From Chryseobacterium sp. SORGH_AS_0447 (GTDB lineage: Bacteria > Bacteroidota > Bacteroidia > Flavobacteriales > Weeksellaceae), in the NCBI RefSeq assembly GCF_030818695.1, contig NZ_JAUTAR010000001.1:2536501-2600500 (forward strand): a stretch of 64,000 nucleotides of DNA, in the 5' to 3' direction. The notes below the pieces were generated by a model. That model saw only the letters and a program-made list of their open reading frames with translations. It had not been told where the DNA came from and searched no databases. Made by a program: the position numbers and the translations under genes. Position 1 is the first letter of the stretch, and every line of letters starts with the position of its first letter. Of this stretch, positions 27,301 to 35,013 are shown piece after piece.

Positions 27301-27819
27301 GAATTACTGGATTTGGCTTCCAAAGAAATTCCGGCTCAGAAATACAATGATCCGCGTTCTTTAAGCTCGATGGTATACGGATATATCGTTTCCGGACAGG
27401 AGAAAAAAGGATTGCAGCTTGCTGAAGTTCTTAAAAAAGGAATCTTTGACGAGTACGATTATTATATGAGCCTGAGCAGAGCCGATCAGAACTATTTAAG
27501 AAGACAGATCAGAACCAAACCGATGGAATATTCTTTAGTGGTTTCTGCTGTTACAGACGGTTATACAAGAATCGGGAAAAAAGACAAAGCCTACGATTAC
27601 CTGGTAAAATCCATCGAACCGATCGATAAGAAATTCAACGGATTTATTGAAAATCTTAAAGAAATGGGCAAGGAAAAAGCCATGAAAGAATCGGAGCAGG
27701 TGCAGAAGATCACGCCTTTTTACCAGTATCTATTCGATGTGATGGAACCTTTTGATTCCACTTATTCGAAAGAAAAGGAAACGCAGATCACCAACTCGAT
27801 CATCAAAGCGACTCAATAA
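24334..27819 (+). CDS. DUF2723 (TMEM260-like) multispan membrane protein
   Basis: The 1161-residue protein starts with a multispan region containing FWDCGEYISSAVKLEVTHAPG, the signature of DUF2723. About ten further hydrophobic segments follow up to residue 650, then a long soluble C-terminal part with helical repeat character. DUF2723 proteins are related to GT-C protein O-mannosyltransferases, and human TMEM260 is such an enzyme. A role in O-glycosylation of exported proteins, common in Bacteroidota, is therefore plausible but not shown. It has its own terminator, and a second GT-C-like gene follows. Confidence 0.85.
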   Translation: MKNWTFRQWNTVLGWVVFAIAFITYLSTIEPNFSFWDCGEYISSAVKLEVTHAPGAALFQIVGAVAAIFALGNGENYSIVINAMSALFSAFTILFLFWTITHFVRRLLNRDFEEITKHQEISILFAGIVGALCFTFSDTFWFSAVEGEVYSMASMFIALLVWLITKWENEYQVEGNERWIILIFFILGLSVGVHMMCMLAIPAVCLVYYARSYKFTWKNFILANAITLLILAIVFKGIFPFIMTMFGKLEIFFVNGLNLPFHSGTIVAFILMIAICYFLISYARKMKKNVFQTIALSIVFMMIGFSCWMVIPIRANANPPMNLNDPDNAIGMLDYYNREQYGDWPTSYGQNYTAFLDANGIEKNEDGSFKTTKTGEIYEKDEKTGTYRKTGDRFNYVFNKAHVGFMPRMFNEDKDVMSNYISMYGAPDFTFNYANEDVADSPEAKQIFDELRKKYEDGSITAADYLKVKPYNLINVQKPSLGQNLDYFITFQNGYYFVRYLMWNFVGRQNDLEGNMESTRGNWISGIPFIDNALWGNQDKMPSKFKNESTVKFFFLPLILGLIGFFFQLNRDFGRFYAMLSIFVLMSVGIIFYTGVKPFEPRERDYAMVGSFYVFAIWIGLGAGAILWFLQSKIKSNAANIVAGVVLLGVPFMMGFQNYNVHDRHDRYTAYDYGYSVLKSLPKEDILFVYGDNDTYPVWAIQETEQFRDDVKVVNFTLASTPWNIDQIKRRTYNAAPVPGVLTHDDYRDGVNDQIYMMKKSDWEGLFSMLKEQGAPPTEFAEFRKFLTQDSMTMKQAISFLKYTSPAKNELLKMYFGEEKYEKYNILPVNKFILPVNKENAVKAGIIKAADLPDTVNQIMITYKGNTLYKNNLILLDVLANFDWKRPINFSSGGIYDSENIFYLDEYLQFDGFSYRLVPVHTPQTQNGDMGRVDGNSLYNVVKNFRWGNFKDLDTHFDETATSNIMSYRAAASRAAAALATMGQNAKASELLDLASKEIPAQKYNDPRSLSSMVYGYIVSGQEKKGLQLAEVLKKGIFDEYDYYMSLSRADQNYLRRQIRTKPMEYSLVVSAVTDGYTRIGKKDKAYDYLVKSIEPIDKKFNGFIENLKEMGKEKAMKESEQVQKITPFYQYLFDVMEPFDSTYSKEKETQITNSIIKATQ

Positions 27820-27865
27820 TCTTAAAATTTAAACTTAGCATTAAGATTAAAATATATTTAAATAT

Positions 27866-27893
27866 AAAACGGAACTTCGATTCCGTTTTTTTT
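27866..27893 (+). terminator. Terminator after the DUF2723 gene
   Basis: AAAACGGAA (27866-27874) pairs with TTCCGTTTT (27881-27889) around CTTCGA, followed by a T-run. Confidence 0.88.
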
Positions 27894-27896
27894 GTG

Positions 27897-27928
27897 TTGG
27901 GATTTGATGAATTTTAAGATTATATTTG
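27897..27928 (+). promoter_or_regulatory. Promoter of the 495-residue membrane protein gene
   Basis: TTG (27897-27899), 21 bases, then TATATTTG (27921-27928). The leader is about 14 bases. Confidence 0.65.
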
Positions 27929-27946
27929 CCTGATTAACGAAGCACA

Positions 27947-29434
27947 ATGTCAGAGACGAAAAATAACAAAATCCCGATCTATGCTGTATTACTTACAGTT
28001 GTTTTCAAACTGTTGTTTTTACTTACCAACTACATCCAGGAAGACGCCTTCATTACTTGGAGGGTTGCTCAGAACCTAATGGATTATGGTGTGATCGGTT
28101 TCAACGGGCCTGAAAAAATTTCTGCATCCACCACACACCTTTACGTTTTTGTATCATACCTGTTCAACGTTATTTTTGGAAAAGAAAATTTCATTGTTCC
28201 GCTTCTTACTTTTAATTCTGTACTTTTTACAATCGGAAGCCTTTTTCTTTCGCATCTTCTGCTGAAAAACAATTGGCACAAAGCCCTTTTTATCTTTTTA
28301 ATAGGAATTTTACCGCCGGCCATTAAAGTTTCCATTCTGGGAATGGAGTACGGCATCCTTTTCTTTCTGGAAATGGCTTTGCTCTATTATGGCTTTTATA
28401 AATCTAAAAAATGGGCTTTGCTCCTGTTGCCTTTCTTAATTTTATTCACCAGAATCGACACGGTTATTTTTTTAGGCGTTGTCTTTTTAGTGGATCTGTT
28501 TTGGACGAGAAAAGTCAGATGGATTTATATTTTAGGAGGTATGGCAGGCTTTGCGGCAACACTCGCGTTCAATTGGTTTTACTTTGGGGAAATTGTCAAC
28601 AATACCATTGTAGCCAAAAAATTAGCTTACAGTAAAGATTTTACATTGGATCAAAATTTGGAATACTTCAGGCTGAACTTCGGGAATTTCTGGGGAATGC
28701 TGAAGCTGCCGGGAGATTTCAATCCGCTCACTATCCTTCTTCTGATTTTTGAGCTGCTTTGTTTTATATATTTGGTAAGACAAAAGGAGAAAAGAAATGT
28801 TTTTCTCTGGATGGTATTTATTTTCGGTTGGGTAAAACAGCTGGTTTTCCTTTCACAGAAAAGCCTTTTCGACTGGTATTACTGGGTTCCGCAGATCCTG
28901 CTTTTTGTTCCGGTTCTGATCTTTGTGCTGGAGCAAAAGGAAAAAAGAAATCTTTGGCTTTCTTTGCTGATTGTTGTTTACATCGTTCCGATGCTGGCTT
29001 TCCAGACTGTACATTCGATTGCTACCGGAAACGGGGAATGGAATTACCGGAGAACCATCGGATTATTTTTAAACCGATATGAAAAAGATAAAAACCAATG
29101 GATATTCCTGGAACCTGCCGGTTACGTACCGTATTTTTCAGGGTTAAAAACCATTGATGAAGTAGGATTGGTAGACAAAAAAGTGCAGGAAGAAATCAAA
29201 AAAGACAAACCTAATTTCTGGATCAATACGGTAAAAAACAGAAAGCCGAAATACCTGCTTTCCTACGACGATCTGTTTACCTCCAAACATGCAGATTATC
29301 TGAAAGTCCATTATAAATTAATTAAAGAATTCCGGATCAAAGACCACCTGAAAAGCGACAATAAGATTCTGGAAAAAATTTACATCCTCAAACCTTCCGG
29401 AACAGATTACAACCTCTACCAAAGAATCGATTAA
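27947..29434 (+). CDS. Multispan membrane protein, GT-C glycosyltransferase-like
   Basis: This is a 495-residue protein with about ten hydrophobic segments. An acidic residue sits in the first external loop (NYIQEDAFITWRVAQNL, residues about 28-44), the position of the catalytic Asp/Glu in GT-C enzymes such as ArnT and PMT. A soluble C-terminal tail of about 120 residues follows. I recognise no specific family. Placement after the DUF2723 gene suggests both work on glycan transfer across the inner membrane, which is inference. Confidence 0.65.
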   Translation: MSETKNNKIPIYAVLLTVVFKLLFLLTNYIQEDAFITWRVAQNLMDYGVIGFNGPEKISASTTHLYVFVSYLFNVIFGKENFIVPLLTFNSVLFTIGSLFLSHLLLKNNWHKALFIFLIGILPPAIKVSILGMEYGILFFLEMALLYYGFYKSKKWALLLLPFLILFTRIDTVIFLGVVFLVDLFWTRKVRWIYILGGMAGFAATLAFNWFYFGEIVNNTIVAKKLAYSKDFTLDQNLEYFRLNFGNFWGMLKLPGDFNPLTILLLIFELLCFIYLVRQKEKRNVFLWMVFIFGWVKQLVFLSQKSLFDWYYWVPQILLFVPVLIFVLEQKEKRNLWLSLLIVVYIVPMLAFQTVHSIATGNGEWNYRRTIGLFLNRYEKDKNQWIFLEPAGYVPYFSGLKTIDEVGLVDKKVQEEIKKDKPNFWINTVKNRKPKYLLSYDDLFTSKHADYLKVHYKLIKEFRIKDHLKSDNKILEKIYILKPSGTDYNLYQRID

Positions 29435-29443
29435 AAATATCAT

Positions 29444-29490
29444 AAACCCTTTAACTCCCCAACTCTCCAACCCTAAAAACCCCTCAAAAT
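29444..29490. repeat. AACTCTCCAACCC-type word repeat, single arm
   Basis: Degenerate units of about 8 bases (AACTCCCC, AACTCTCC, AACCCT) lie in one orientation between the membrane protein stop and the DUF1697 start. The words are the same as at 43063-43153 and 63430-63473. Confidence 0.65.
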
Positions 29491-29500
29491 CAAAAAAACC

Positions 29501-30025
29501 ATGAAATACTGTGCATTTCTTCGTGGCGTTAATGTAAAAGGAACCAATATGAAAATGGCGGAAGTCTGCCGGGTGTTTGAAGATGCCGGAATGAAGGAAG
29601 TATCCTCGGTTCTAGCTTCAGGAAATATTGTTTTTTCGTCGGACCAGAAAGAAGATGCACTGAAAAAAGTTCTTGAAAAGGCGATGTCCGAATACTTTTC
29701 CTATGAAGCATTTCTTTTCGTAAGATCACAGGAGGAAGTACAGAATTGCGTCAATGGTAATCCCTTTGATAAAAATGAAGATTTGCATGCTTATATTTTT
29801 GTAGGAAACAAAGGGGTAGAGGAAACCCTGATGCAGGAGTTCAGCAATGCTTCAAAAGCTGAAAAAGAGGCAGCCAAAGTCGTAAATCATACTTTTTACT
29901 GGCAGGTTCCGAAAGGCAGTACTTTGGATTCGACCTTCGGGAAAATTTTAGGGAAGAAAAACCTGAAAGATCAGTTTACCAGCCGTAATCTGAATACTTT
30001 TGAAAAGATTCTGAAGAAATTTTAA
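29501..30025 (+). CDS. DUF1697 domain-containing protein
   Basis: The 174-residue cytosolic protein begins MKYCAFLRGVNVKGTNMKMAEV and continues with VLASGNIVFSS, the two hallmarks of DUF1697 (YbdM-like). The C-terminal TSRNLNTFEKIL is also typical. No function is established. It stands alone, with a word repeat upstream and 326 bases of non-coding DNA downstream. Confidence 0.88.
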   Translation: MKYCAFLRGVNVKGTNMKMAEVCRVFEDAGMKEVSSVLASGNIVFSSDQKEDALKKVLEKAMSEYFSYEAFLFVRSQEEVQNCVNGNPFDKNEDLHAYIFVGNKGVEETLMQEFSNASKAEKEAAKVVNHTFYWQVPKGSTLDSTFGKILGKKNLKDQFTSRNLNTFEKILKKF

Positions 30026-30351
30026 TCTAACGGTTTTGAAGTTACATGTTTAAATCAGTATTAAACTGATTGAATTAATTTAGTCGGAGCTTAGCAAATT
30101 TATTTCTGGTTAATTCCACGCCGGACTAGAATAAAAATCAAAGATTTTTTAAACTTTTGTGCACTTATCTGATGTAGTATTGGTAACTTAAATATGCAGG
30201 ATCAATTTCTTTTGTACCTTTTGTGGTTAATAAAAGCTTTAACAGTCCCACAAAATATCTACTGCATCGGTGACTGTAAAAGATGATTGGTAAATAATTT
30301 CGCATTTACGAACTTTCTCAGTATTTTTACTGAACTTTTAATTACCATAAA
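30026..30351. other. 326-base intergenic region with repeat modules
   Basis: No gene is seen. It holds a small hairpin AATCAGT/ACTGATT (30053-30071), a CACTTATCTGATG motif (30162-30174) and the head and tail of a dispersed repeat (30131-30157 and 30209-30228) that recurs at 39772-39884. The kdsA promoter must lie here, but I find no clean TAnnTTTG box. Confidence 0.6.
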
Positions 30352-31161
30352 ATGATTCAGTATTTAGATAACATCCACCACAAAGATTCAAAAAACTTTT
30401 TCCTGATTGCCGGACCCTGCATTATTGAAGGCGAAGACATGGCCCTGAAAATCGCAGAGAAAGTAGTGGAACTCACCAACAAATACAACATTCCCTATAT
30501 TTTTAAAGGAAGTTTCAAGAAAGCCAACCGCAGCCGGGTGGATTCTTTTACGACAATCGGTGAAGAAAAATCGCTCGAAATCCTTAAAAAAGTAGGAGAG
30601 ACTTTTAATATTCCTACAACAACAGATATTCACGAAAACGAACATGCAGCTTTGGCTGCGCAATATGTAGATGTGCTTCAGATTCCGGCGTTTCTGGTTC
30701 GTCAGACGGATCTTTTGGTAGCCGCAGCCGAAACGGGAAAATGCGTTACCCTGAAAAAAGGACAGTTCCTTTCCCCGGAATCGATGAAATTTGCCGTTCA
30801 GAAAATTACAGATTCCGATAACCAGAAAGTAGCGATCATTGAAAGAGGAAATTCTTTCGGATATACGGATCTTGTGGTAGATTACAGAGGAATTCCGACA
30901 ATGAGAAATTATGCGCCTGTGATTCTGGATGTTACCCATTCTTTACAGCAGCCCAACCAAAGCTCGGGCGTTACCGGAGGAAGACCGGACCTGATCGAAA
31001 CGGTAGCCAAAGCAGGAATTGCCGTAGGGGCCGACGGAATCTTCATTGAAACCCATCCGACACCTGAAACCGCTTTATCCGACGGTGCCAACATGCTGCG
31101 ACTGGACCTGCTGGAAGACCTGCTGCAAAAATTAACCCGGGTAAGAGAAGCGATCTTATAG
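30352..31161 (+). CDS. kdsA: 3-deoxy-8-phosphooctulonate synthase (KdsA)
   Basis: KdsA condenses phosphoenolpyruvate with arabinose 5-phosphate to give Kdo 8-phosphate for LPS. The 269-residue protein has AGPCIIEGE (residues 20-28), FKGSFKKANRSR and DVTHSLQQPNQSSG. Cys23 in the first motif is the metal ligand found in the metal-dependent class; Escherichia coli has Asn there. The length is normal. kdsB is at 9091, unlinked. Confidence 0.96.
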   Translation: MIQYLDNIHHKDSKNFFLIAGPCIIEGEDMALKIAEKVVELTNKYNIPYIFKGSFKKANRSRVDSFTTIGEEKSLEILKKVGETFNIPTTTDIHENEHAALAAQYVDVLQIPAFLVRQTDLLVAAAETGKCVTLKKGQFLSPESMKFAVQKITDSDNQKVAIIERGNSFGYTDLVVDYRGIPTMRNYAPVILDVTHSLQQPNQSSGVTGGRPDLIETVAKAGIAVGADGIFIETHPTPETALSDGANMLRLDLLEDLLQKLTRVREAIL

Positions 31162-31351
31162 TTCGTTCACTACCTAAAAAAGCTTATCTGAATTTTAACA
31201 CCGGTTTGAATTGCCATCAGTTTTTTCCGATTGAGTAATCTCGAAAATAAAGGAAATACTGCAGAAATTGATGATTATAAATGTTAAGGAAAGTTTAAAT
31301 AAGTTAAAATAAAATTTATATATTCACGTTTGAAATTTTAAAACATTTCTT

Positions 31352-33598
31352 TTGAAAAAACTAGTTTTACCATTGAGCCTTATGGTTCCTGCATTAGTAT
31401 TCTCTCAGGTAAGAAAGAAGAAGGATACGATGAAAACCGCAAGCATCGAAGAAGTCGTTTTCCAGAGAAAAGTGACGGGAAGTACCAACGATATGACCGC
31501 CGTAAAAATTTCGGCTAAGGATGCAAAAAATGTGGCCAGTATCTCCGGAGGAATCGAAGGAATCCTGAAAACCTTACCTTCCGTAAACTCCAATACGGAG
31601 CTTTCATCCCAATATATGGTTCGTGGCGGAAACTATGACGAAAACCTGATCTACATCAACGATATCGAAATATACCGTCCTTTCCTGATCCGGAATTCCC
31701 AGCAGGAAGGATTAAGTATCATCAATCCGGATATGGTCTCCACCGTAAACTTTTCAGCCGGAGGTTTTGAGCCCCGATACGGCGATAAGATGTCTTCGGC
31801 ACTGAACATCTACTACCGTGAGCCTGAAAAATTTGAGGTGGCCGGGGAAGGAAGCTTAATTGGTGGCCGTCTGACAACCGGTTTTGCAGCCGGAAAAGAC
31901 AGTGAGGGGAACCGTAAATTTACCGCATTGTTTTCAGGAAGATACCGGAATACCAATCTTGTTCTGAATACATTGAATGAAGATACCGATTTCAATCCCA
32001 AATACATGGATTTCCAGACGTATCTCAATTATCATTTCAACCCGAAATTGACCATGTCATTTATCGGATATTATTCCAAGAATGATTACGAAATGATCCC
32101 GAAAGAAAGAAGCATCGACTTCGGTTCTTTACAGCAGCCCATCAACCTTACCGTAAATTATGGTGGCCGTGAAGACGATAAGTACAAAAATATGATGGGA
32201 ACTTTCTCCCTGAATTTCAAACCTTCGGATAAATGGAGATTTACGCTGGATGCCTTTGCCTACCAGAACCGGGAGCGGGAATATTATTCCATTGCATCGG
32301 CGTACGTATTGCAGACGTTTGATCCGGTAACGGGAGCGCCGGTGACTTCCTATGATACCGGTGGCCAGATCGAGCACGCCAGAAATGATTTGTTTGTGAA
32401 AACATACGGAACACAGGCAAGAGCCCGTTTTTCGCCCAACGTCAATACCGATATCGAAGTAGGATTCAAATATGAAAAAGAAAACCTGAAAGATCTCACC
32501 AACGAATGGAAGCTGGTGGATTCTGCAGGATACAGCACTCCGATCTCTGCACTCCTGGACCCGAGAAATCCGCCTGATCTGGAACTGTATTACAATATTT
32601 CAGGGAAAAATAACATACAGCCGACAAGAATGTCGGCGTACGCGCAGTATTCCCAGAAATTTTTCTGGGGAAGCAATAAGGTCTTTTTAAATGCGGGAGC
32701 TAGGGTAGCACACTGGAGTTTCAACAACGAAACCATCTTCTCTCCGAGGGCACAGTTTGCCATTAAGCCGGATTGGGACAGCGATATGCTGTTCAGGCTT
32801 TCGGGAGGGATTTATTACCAGGCACCGTTTTATAAGGAAATCAAAGATCTCGACGGGAATTTCAACCCGAATATAAAATCCCAGCGATCCATTCAGGCTA
32901 TTCTGGCCAATGACTATGAGTTCCAGATGTATGACCGGCCGTTTAAGCTGACCACGGAATTGTATTATAAGAAAATGGATGATCTTATTCCGTATTTCAT
33001 GGACAACGTAAGAATCCGTTATTCAGGAAAGAACAATGCTTCGGGATATGCGTATGGAGTCGATACGCGATTGTTCGGGGAATTTGTTCCCGGTGTTGAT
33101 TCATGGCTGTCGGCAAGTTACGCCCGCGTCTATGAAAATATCAACGGAAGAGGCGATATTCCGAGACCTACCGACCAAAGGCTGCGCTTTGCGATGTTCT
33201 ATCAGGATTATATGCCGAAATTTCCCAAAATGCGTGTTAATCTTACTTTGGTTTACGCTATGGGATTGCCCACCGGTTCACCGATTGTATTGGATGAAAA
33301 CAGGAAGATCGATTATTTTGCAGGATACTCTTATCAGAAAACATTGCCGTCCTACAAAAGAGTGGATTTAGGACTTTCTTATGCATTTATAGATCCGAAA
33401 GAAAAAAATAATGCGTACGGTTTCTGGGGAAATTTTGATGAACTGACGCTTGGAGTGCAGGTTTTCAATGCCTTCAACATCAGAAATACAGTAGCCAACC
33501 AATGGATTACGGATGCCAACACCAACCTGATGTATCCGGTTCCGGTTCGTTTAACAGGGCGTTTCTTTAATGTAAAGCTTGAATTTAAAATTAAATAG
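31352..33598 (+). CDS. TonB-dependent outer membrane receptor
   Basis: This is a 748-residue outer membrane protein: a signal peptide (MKKLVLPLSLMVPALVFSQ), a plug domain at about residues 50-170 with YMVRGGNYDENLIYINDIEIYRP split across its strands, and a long beta-barrel ending in LTGRFFNVKLEFKIK. No carboxypeptidase-like N-terminal domain and no SusD partner are present, so it is not a polysaccharide utilisation receptor. The start codon is TTG at 31352, since the next ATG (31382) would cut the signal peptide. The substrate is unknown. The copper-related HYC_CC_PP gene downstream makes a metal ligand possible (inference). Confidence 0.9.
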   Translation: MKKLVLPLSLMVPALVFSQVRKKKDTMKTASIEEVVFQRKVTGSTNDMTAVKISAKDAKNVASISGGIEGILKTLPSVNSNTELSSQYMVRGGNYDENLIYINDIEIYRPFLIRNSQQEGLSIINPDMVSTVNFSAGGFEPRYGDKMSSALNIYYREPEKFEVAGEGSLIGGRLTTGFAAGKDSEGNRKFTALFSGRYRNTNLVLNTLNEDTDFNPKYMDFQTYLNYHFNPKLTMSFIGYYSKNDYEMIPKERSIDFGSLQQPINLTVNYGGREDDKYKNMMGTFSLNFKPSDKWRFTLDAFAYQNREREYYSIASAYVLQTFDPVTGAPVTSYDTGGQIEHARNDLFVKTYGTQARARFSPNVNTDIEVGFKYEKENLKDLTNEWKLVDSAGYSTPISALLDPRNPPDLELYYNISGKNNIQPTRMSAYAQYSQKFFWGSNKVFLNAGARVAHWSFNNETIFSPRAQFAIKPDWDSDMLFRLSGGIYYQAPFYKEIKDLDGNFNPNIKSQRSIQAILANDYEFQMYDRPFKLTTELYYKKMDDLIPYFMDNVRIRYSGKNNASGYAYGVDTRLFGEFVPGVDSWLSASYARVYENINGRGDIPRPTDQRLRFAMFYQDYMPKFPKMRVNLTLVYAMGLPTGSPIVLDENRKIDYFAGYSYQKTLPSYKRVDLGLSYAFIDPKEKNNAYGFWGNFDELTLGVQVFNAFNIRNTVANQWITDANTNLMYPVPVRLTGRFFNVKLEFKIK

Positions 33599-33650
33599 CA
33601 AAGAACTTCAATCAGCGGGCTGCTTTGGTATCCTGACGAAATAAAATGAA

Positions 33651-33678
33651 AAACTCCCGGAATGCCGGGAGTTTTTTG
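33651..33678 (+). terminator. Terminator after the TonB-dependent receptor
   Basis: AAACTCCCGG (33651-33660) pairs with CCGGGAGTTT (33665-33674) around AATG, followed by a T-run. Confidence 0.92.
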
Positions 33679-33738
33679 TTTGCCGTATTTTATAACAACT
33701 GTACAAAATTTTATAACAGAAATACCACAGATAATTTT

Positions 33739-33746
33739 TAACTTTG
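33739..33746 (+). promoter_or_regulatory. Promoter -7 box for the HYC_CC_PP gene
   Basis: TAACTTTG ends only 5 bases before the ATG at 33752, so transcription would begin at or next to the start codon (a leaderless or near-leaderless mRNA). No TTG at -33 is evident. Confidence 0.55.
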
Positions 33747-33751
33747 TCTCA

Positions 33752-34129
33752 ATGAAAAAGATTCTTGCCATACTGTTCTCTGTTTTCTACTTCGGATTTT
33801 CGTCCGGAGCAGTGTTCAGCGTTCATTATTGTATGAATGAATTGGAATCTATAAGCCGTAATGCAGAAGATGCATGCAGCAAATGCGGTGTAAAAACAAA
33901 GAAAGACTGCTGTAAAACTGAAATCAAAGTTGTAAAAGTTGACGATTCTCAAAAGTCGGATTTTCTTAAAGTTGATTTTTTAAAACAGATCCATGAGGGT
34001 TCACGGCACGAATTTGTAGTGGCAGACCCATCTTTTTCCGCTACCAAATTTATTCAGATACGAATCAACGCACCGCCTGAAATACGGCCGGTTCCCATTT
34101 TTATTACCCATTGTCATTTTAGGATTTAG
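33752..34129 (+). CDS. HYC_CC_PP family small exported protein
   Basis: The 125-residue protein has a signal peptide (MKKILAILFSVFYFGFSSG) and the three hallmarks of the HYC_CC_PP family: VHYCMNE near residue 27, a CSKCG...DCC cluster at about 46-58, and NAPPEIRP near the C-terminus. The cysteines and histidines suggest metal binding in the envelope. Copper is likely because DUF3347 and a multicopper oxidase follow. The start at 33752 gives the signal peptide; the open frame further upstream reads through the previous terminator. The family's function is not established. Confidence 0.82.
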   Translation: MKKILAILFSVFYFGFSSGAVFSVHYCMNELESISRNAEDACSKCGVKTKKDCCKTEIKVVKVDDSQKSDFLKVDFLKQIHEGSRHEFVVADPSFSATKFIQIRINAPPEIRPVPIFITHCHFRI

Positions 34130-34162
34130 AATCCGTCAGTCGCTTAATATTATTATTAAACA

Positions 34163-34187
34163 CGACACGGTTTGTCGCATCATGCGG
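34163..34187. promoter_or_regulatory. Overlapping small palindromes before the DUF3347 gene
   Basis: CGACA (34163-34167) pairs with TGTCG (34173-34177). CGCAT (34176-34180) pairs with ATGCG (34182-34186) around one base. The two hairpins share bases and exclude each other. They lie 43 to 67 bases before the DUF3347 ATG and could be an operator for a metal regulator or a leader switch. This is weakly supported. Confidence 0.3.
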
Positions 34188-34229
34188 TTCTAAAATATTT
34201 AATTAAAATTAATCCTAAAATTTAAAACA

Positions 34230-34703
34230 ATGAAAAAGTATATCATCACTGCAGTATTCTCTTTATTTTCAATCATTTCTATTTCGGCACAGTCCAAAAA
34301 GGATGCACAGGTTTCTAAACTCTATCAAAATTATATTGCCATAAAATCGGCTCTGGCTTCGGACGATGCCGATAAAACTTCAAAAGCAGCATCCGAATTT
34401 ATCAAAACGGCATCAGCTGTTGACTACAAAAAAGTTTCGGAAGGAAACCTCAATATTCTAAGAAAAGATGCTACCGCCATTTCAGAGGCGAGAAGCATTA
34501 CCACGCAAAGAGAGACCTTCATGAATCTTTCAGACAACATGATTGCCCTGGCCAAAGAATACAAGCTTTCCGACAGTCCGGTATATGTTCAGTATTGCCC
34601 GATGGCCGATGGAAGCTGGCTGAGCGACGAATCAAAGATTGCCAATCCTTATTATGGAAAATCCATGCTTACCTGTGGGAATGTGAAGTCGACCATCAAG
34701 TAA
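34230..34703 (+). CDS. DUF3347 domain-containing exported protein
   Basis: The 157-residue protein has a signal peptide ending at ISISAQ. A helical DUF3347 domain follows, ending with VQYCPMADGSWLSDE and NPYYGKSMLTCGNV, which contain Cys and Met residues suited to Cu(I). In other Bacteroidota this domain is fused to the end of CusB-type efflux adaptors or stands alone near copper genes. Its position before a multicopper oxidase supports a periplasmic copper-binding role (inference). Confidence 0.86.
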   Translation: MKKYIITAVFSLFSIISISAQSKKDAQVSKLYQNYIAIKSALASDDADKTSKAASEFIKTASAVDYKKVSEGNLNILRKDATAISEARSITTQRETFMNLSDNMIALAKEYKLSDSPVYVQYCPMADGSWLSDESKIANPYYGKSMLTCGNVKSTIK

Positions 34704-34722
34704 GACCTGTATTATTTAAAAT

Positions 34723-34851
34723 AAATTGGTTGTAAAGTCTGAACGAAAATAAGCTTTGCTATTAACGGTAAGAGCTTGTACCAAATAATGTGTTTTTAAA
34801 CAGGAAAGGATTTAAATTTAAATCTTATTCAATCGGCTTTACAACCATTTT
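34723..34851. repeat. MITE-like segment with 15-bp inverted ends
   Basis: The ends 34723-34737 and 34837-34851 are inverted copies matching at 14 of 15 bases (core TGGTTGTAAAG and CTTTACAACCA, exact). They lie 99 bases apart and enclose AT-rich DNA without a gene. It occupies much of the 310-base gap between the DUF3347 gene and the multicopper oxidase. The rest of that gap holds a CACTTATCTG motif (34966-34975) and a CTTTGCGGTTAA tail like the dispersed repeat at 30131 and 39791. Confidence 0.5.
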
Positions 34852-35013
34852 CTAACTCATTTAACTGCAATCGCAAATTTTATAAGAGCATTGAGTGTAT
34901 TAAGATCTCAGGAGATTAAAAGTTAATTTTTTTTTCTTGATGATCTGCTATTCATCTTAATGATGTACACTTATCTGTTGCGGCCTTTGCGGTTAAATAC
35001 ATTACGGAATATA

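Noticed and set aside
33662..33751. N-terminal extension of the HYC_CC_PP protein
   Set aside because: The extra codons run through the previous terminator and the promoter box; the ATG at 33752 gives a proper signal peptide.
34960..35013. N-terminal extension of the multicopper oxidase
   Set aside because: The upstream ATG places 18 residues before a perfect signal peptide, and the DNA there belongs to a dispersed repeat.
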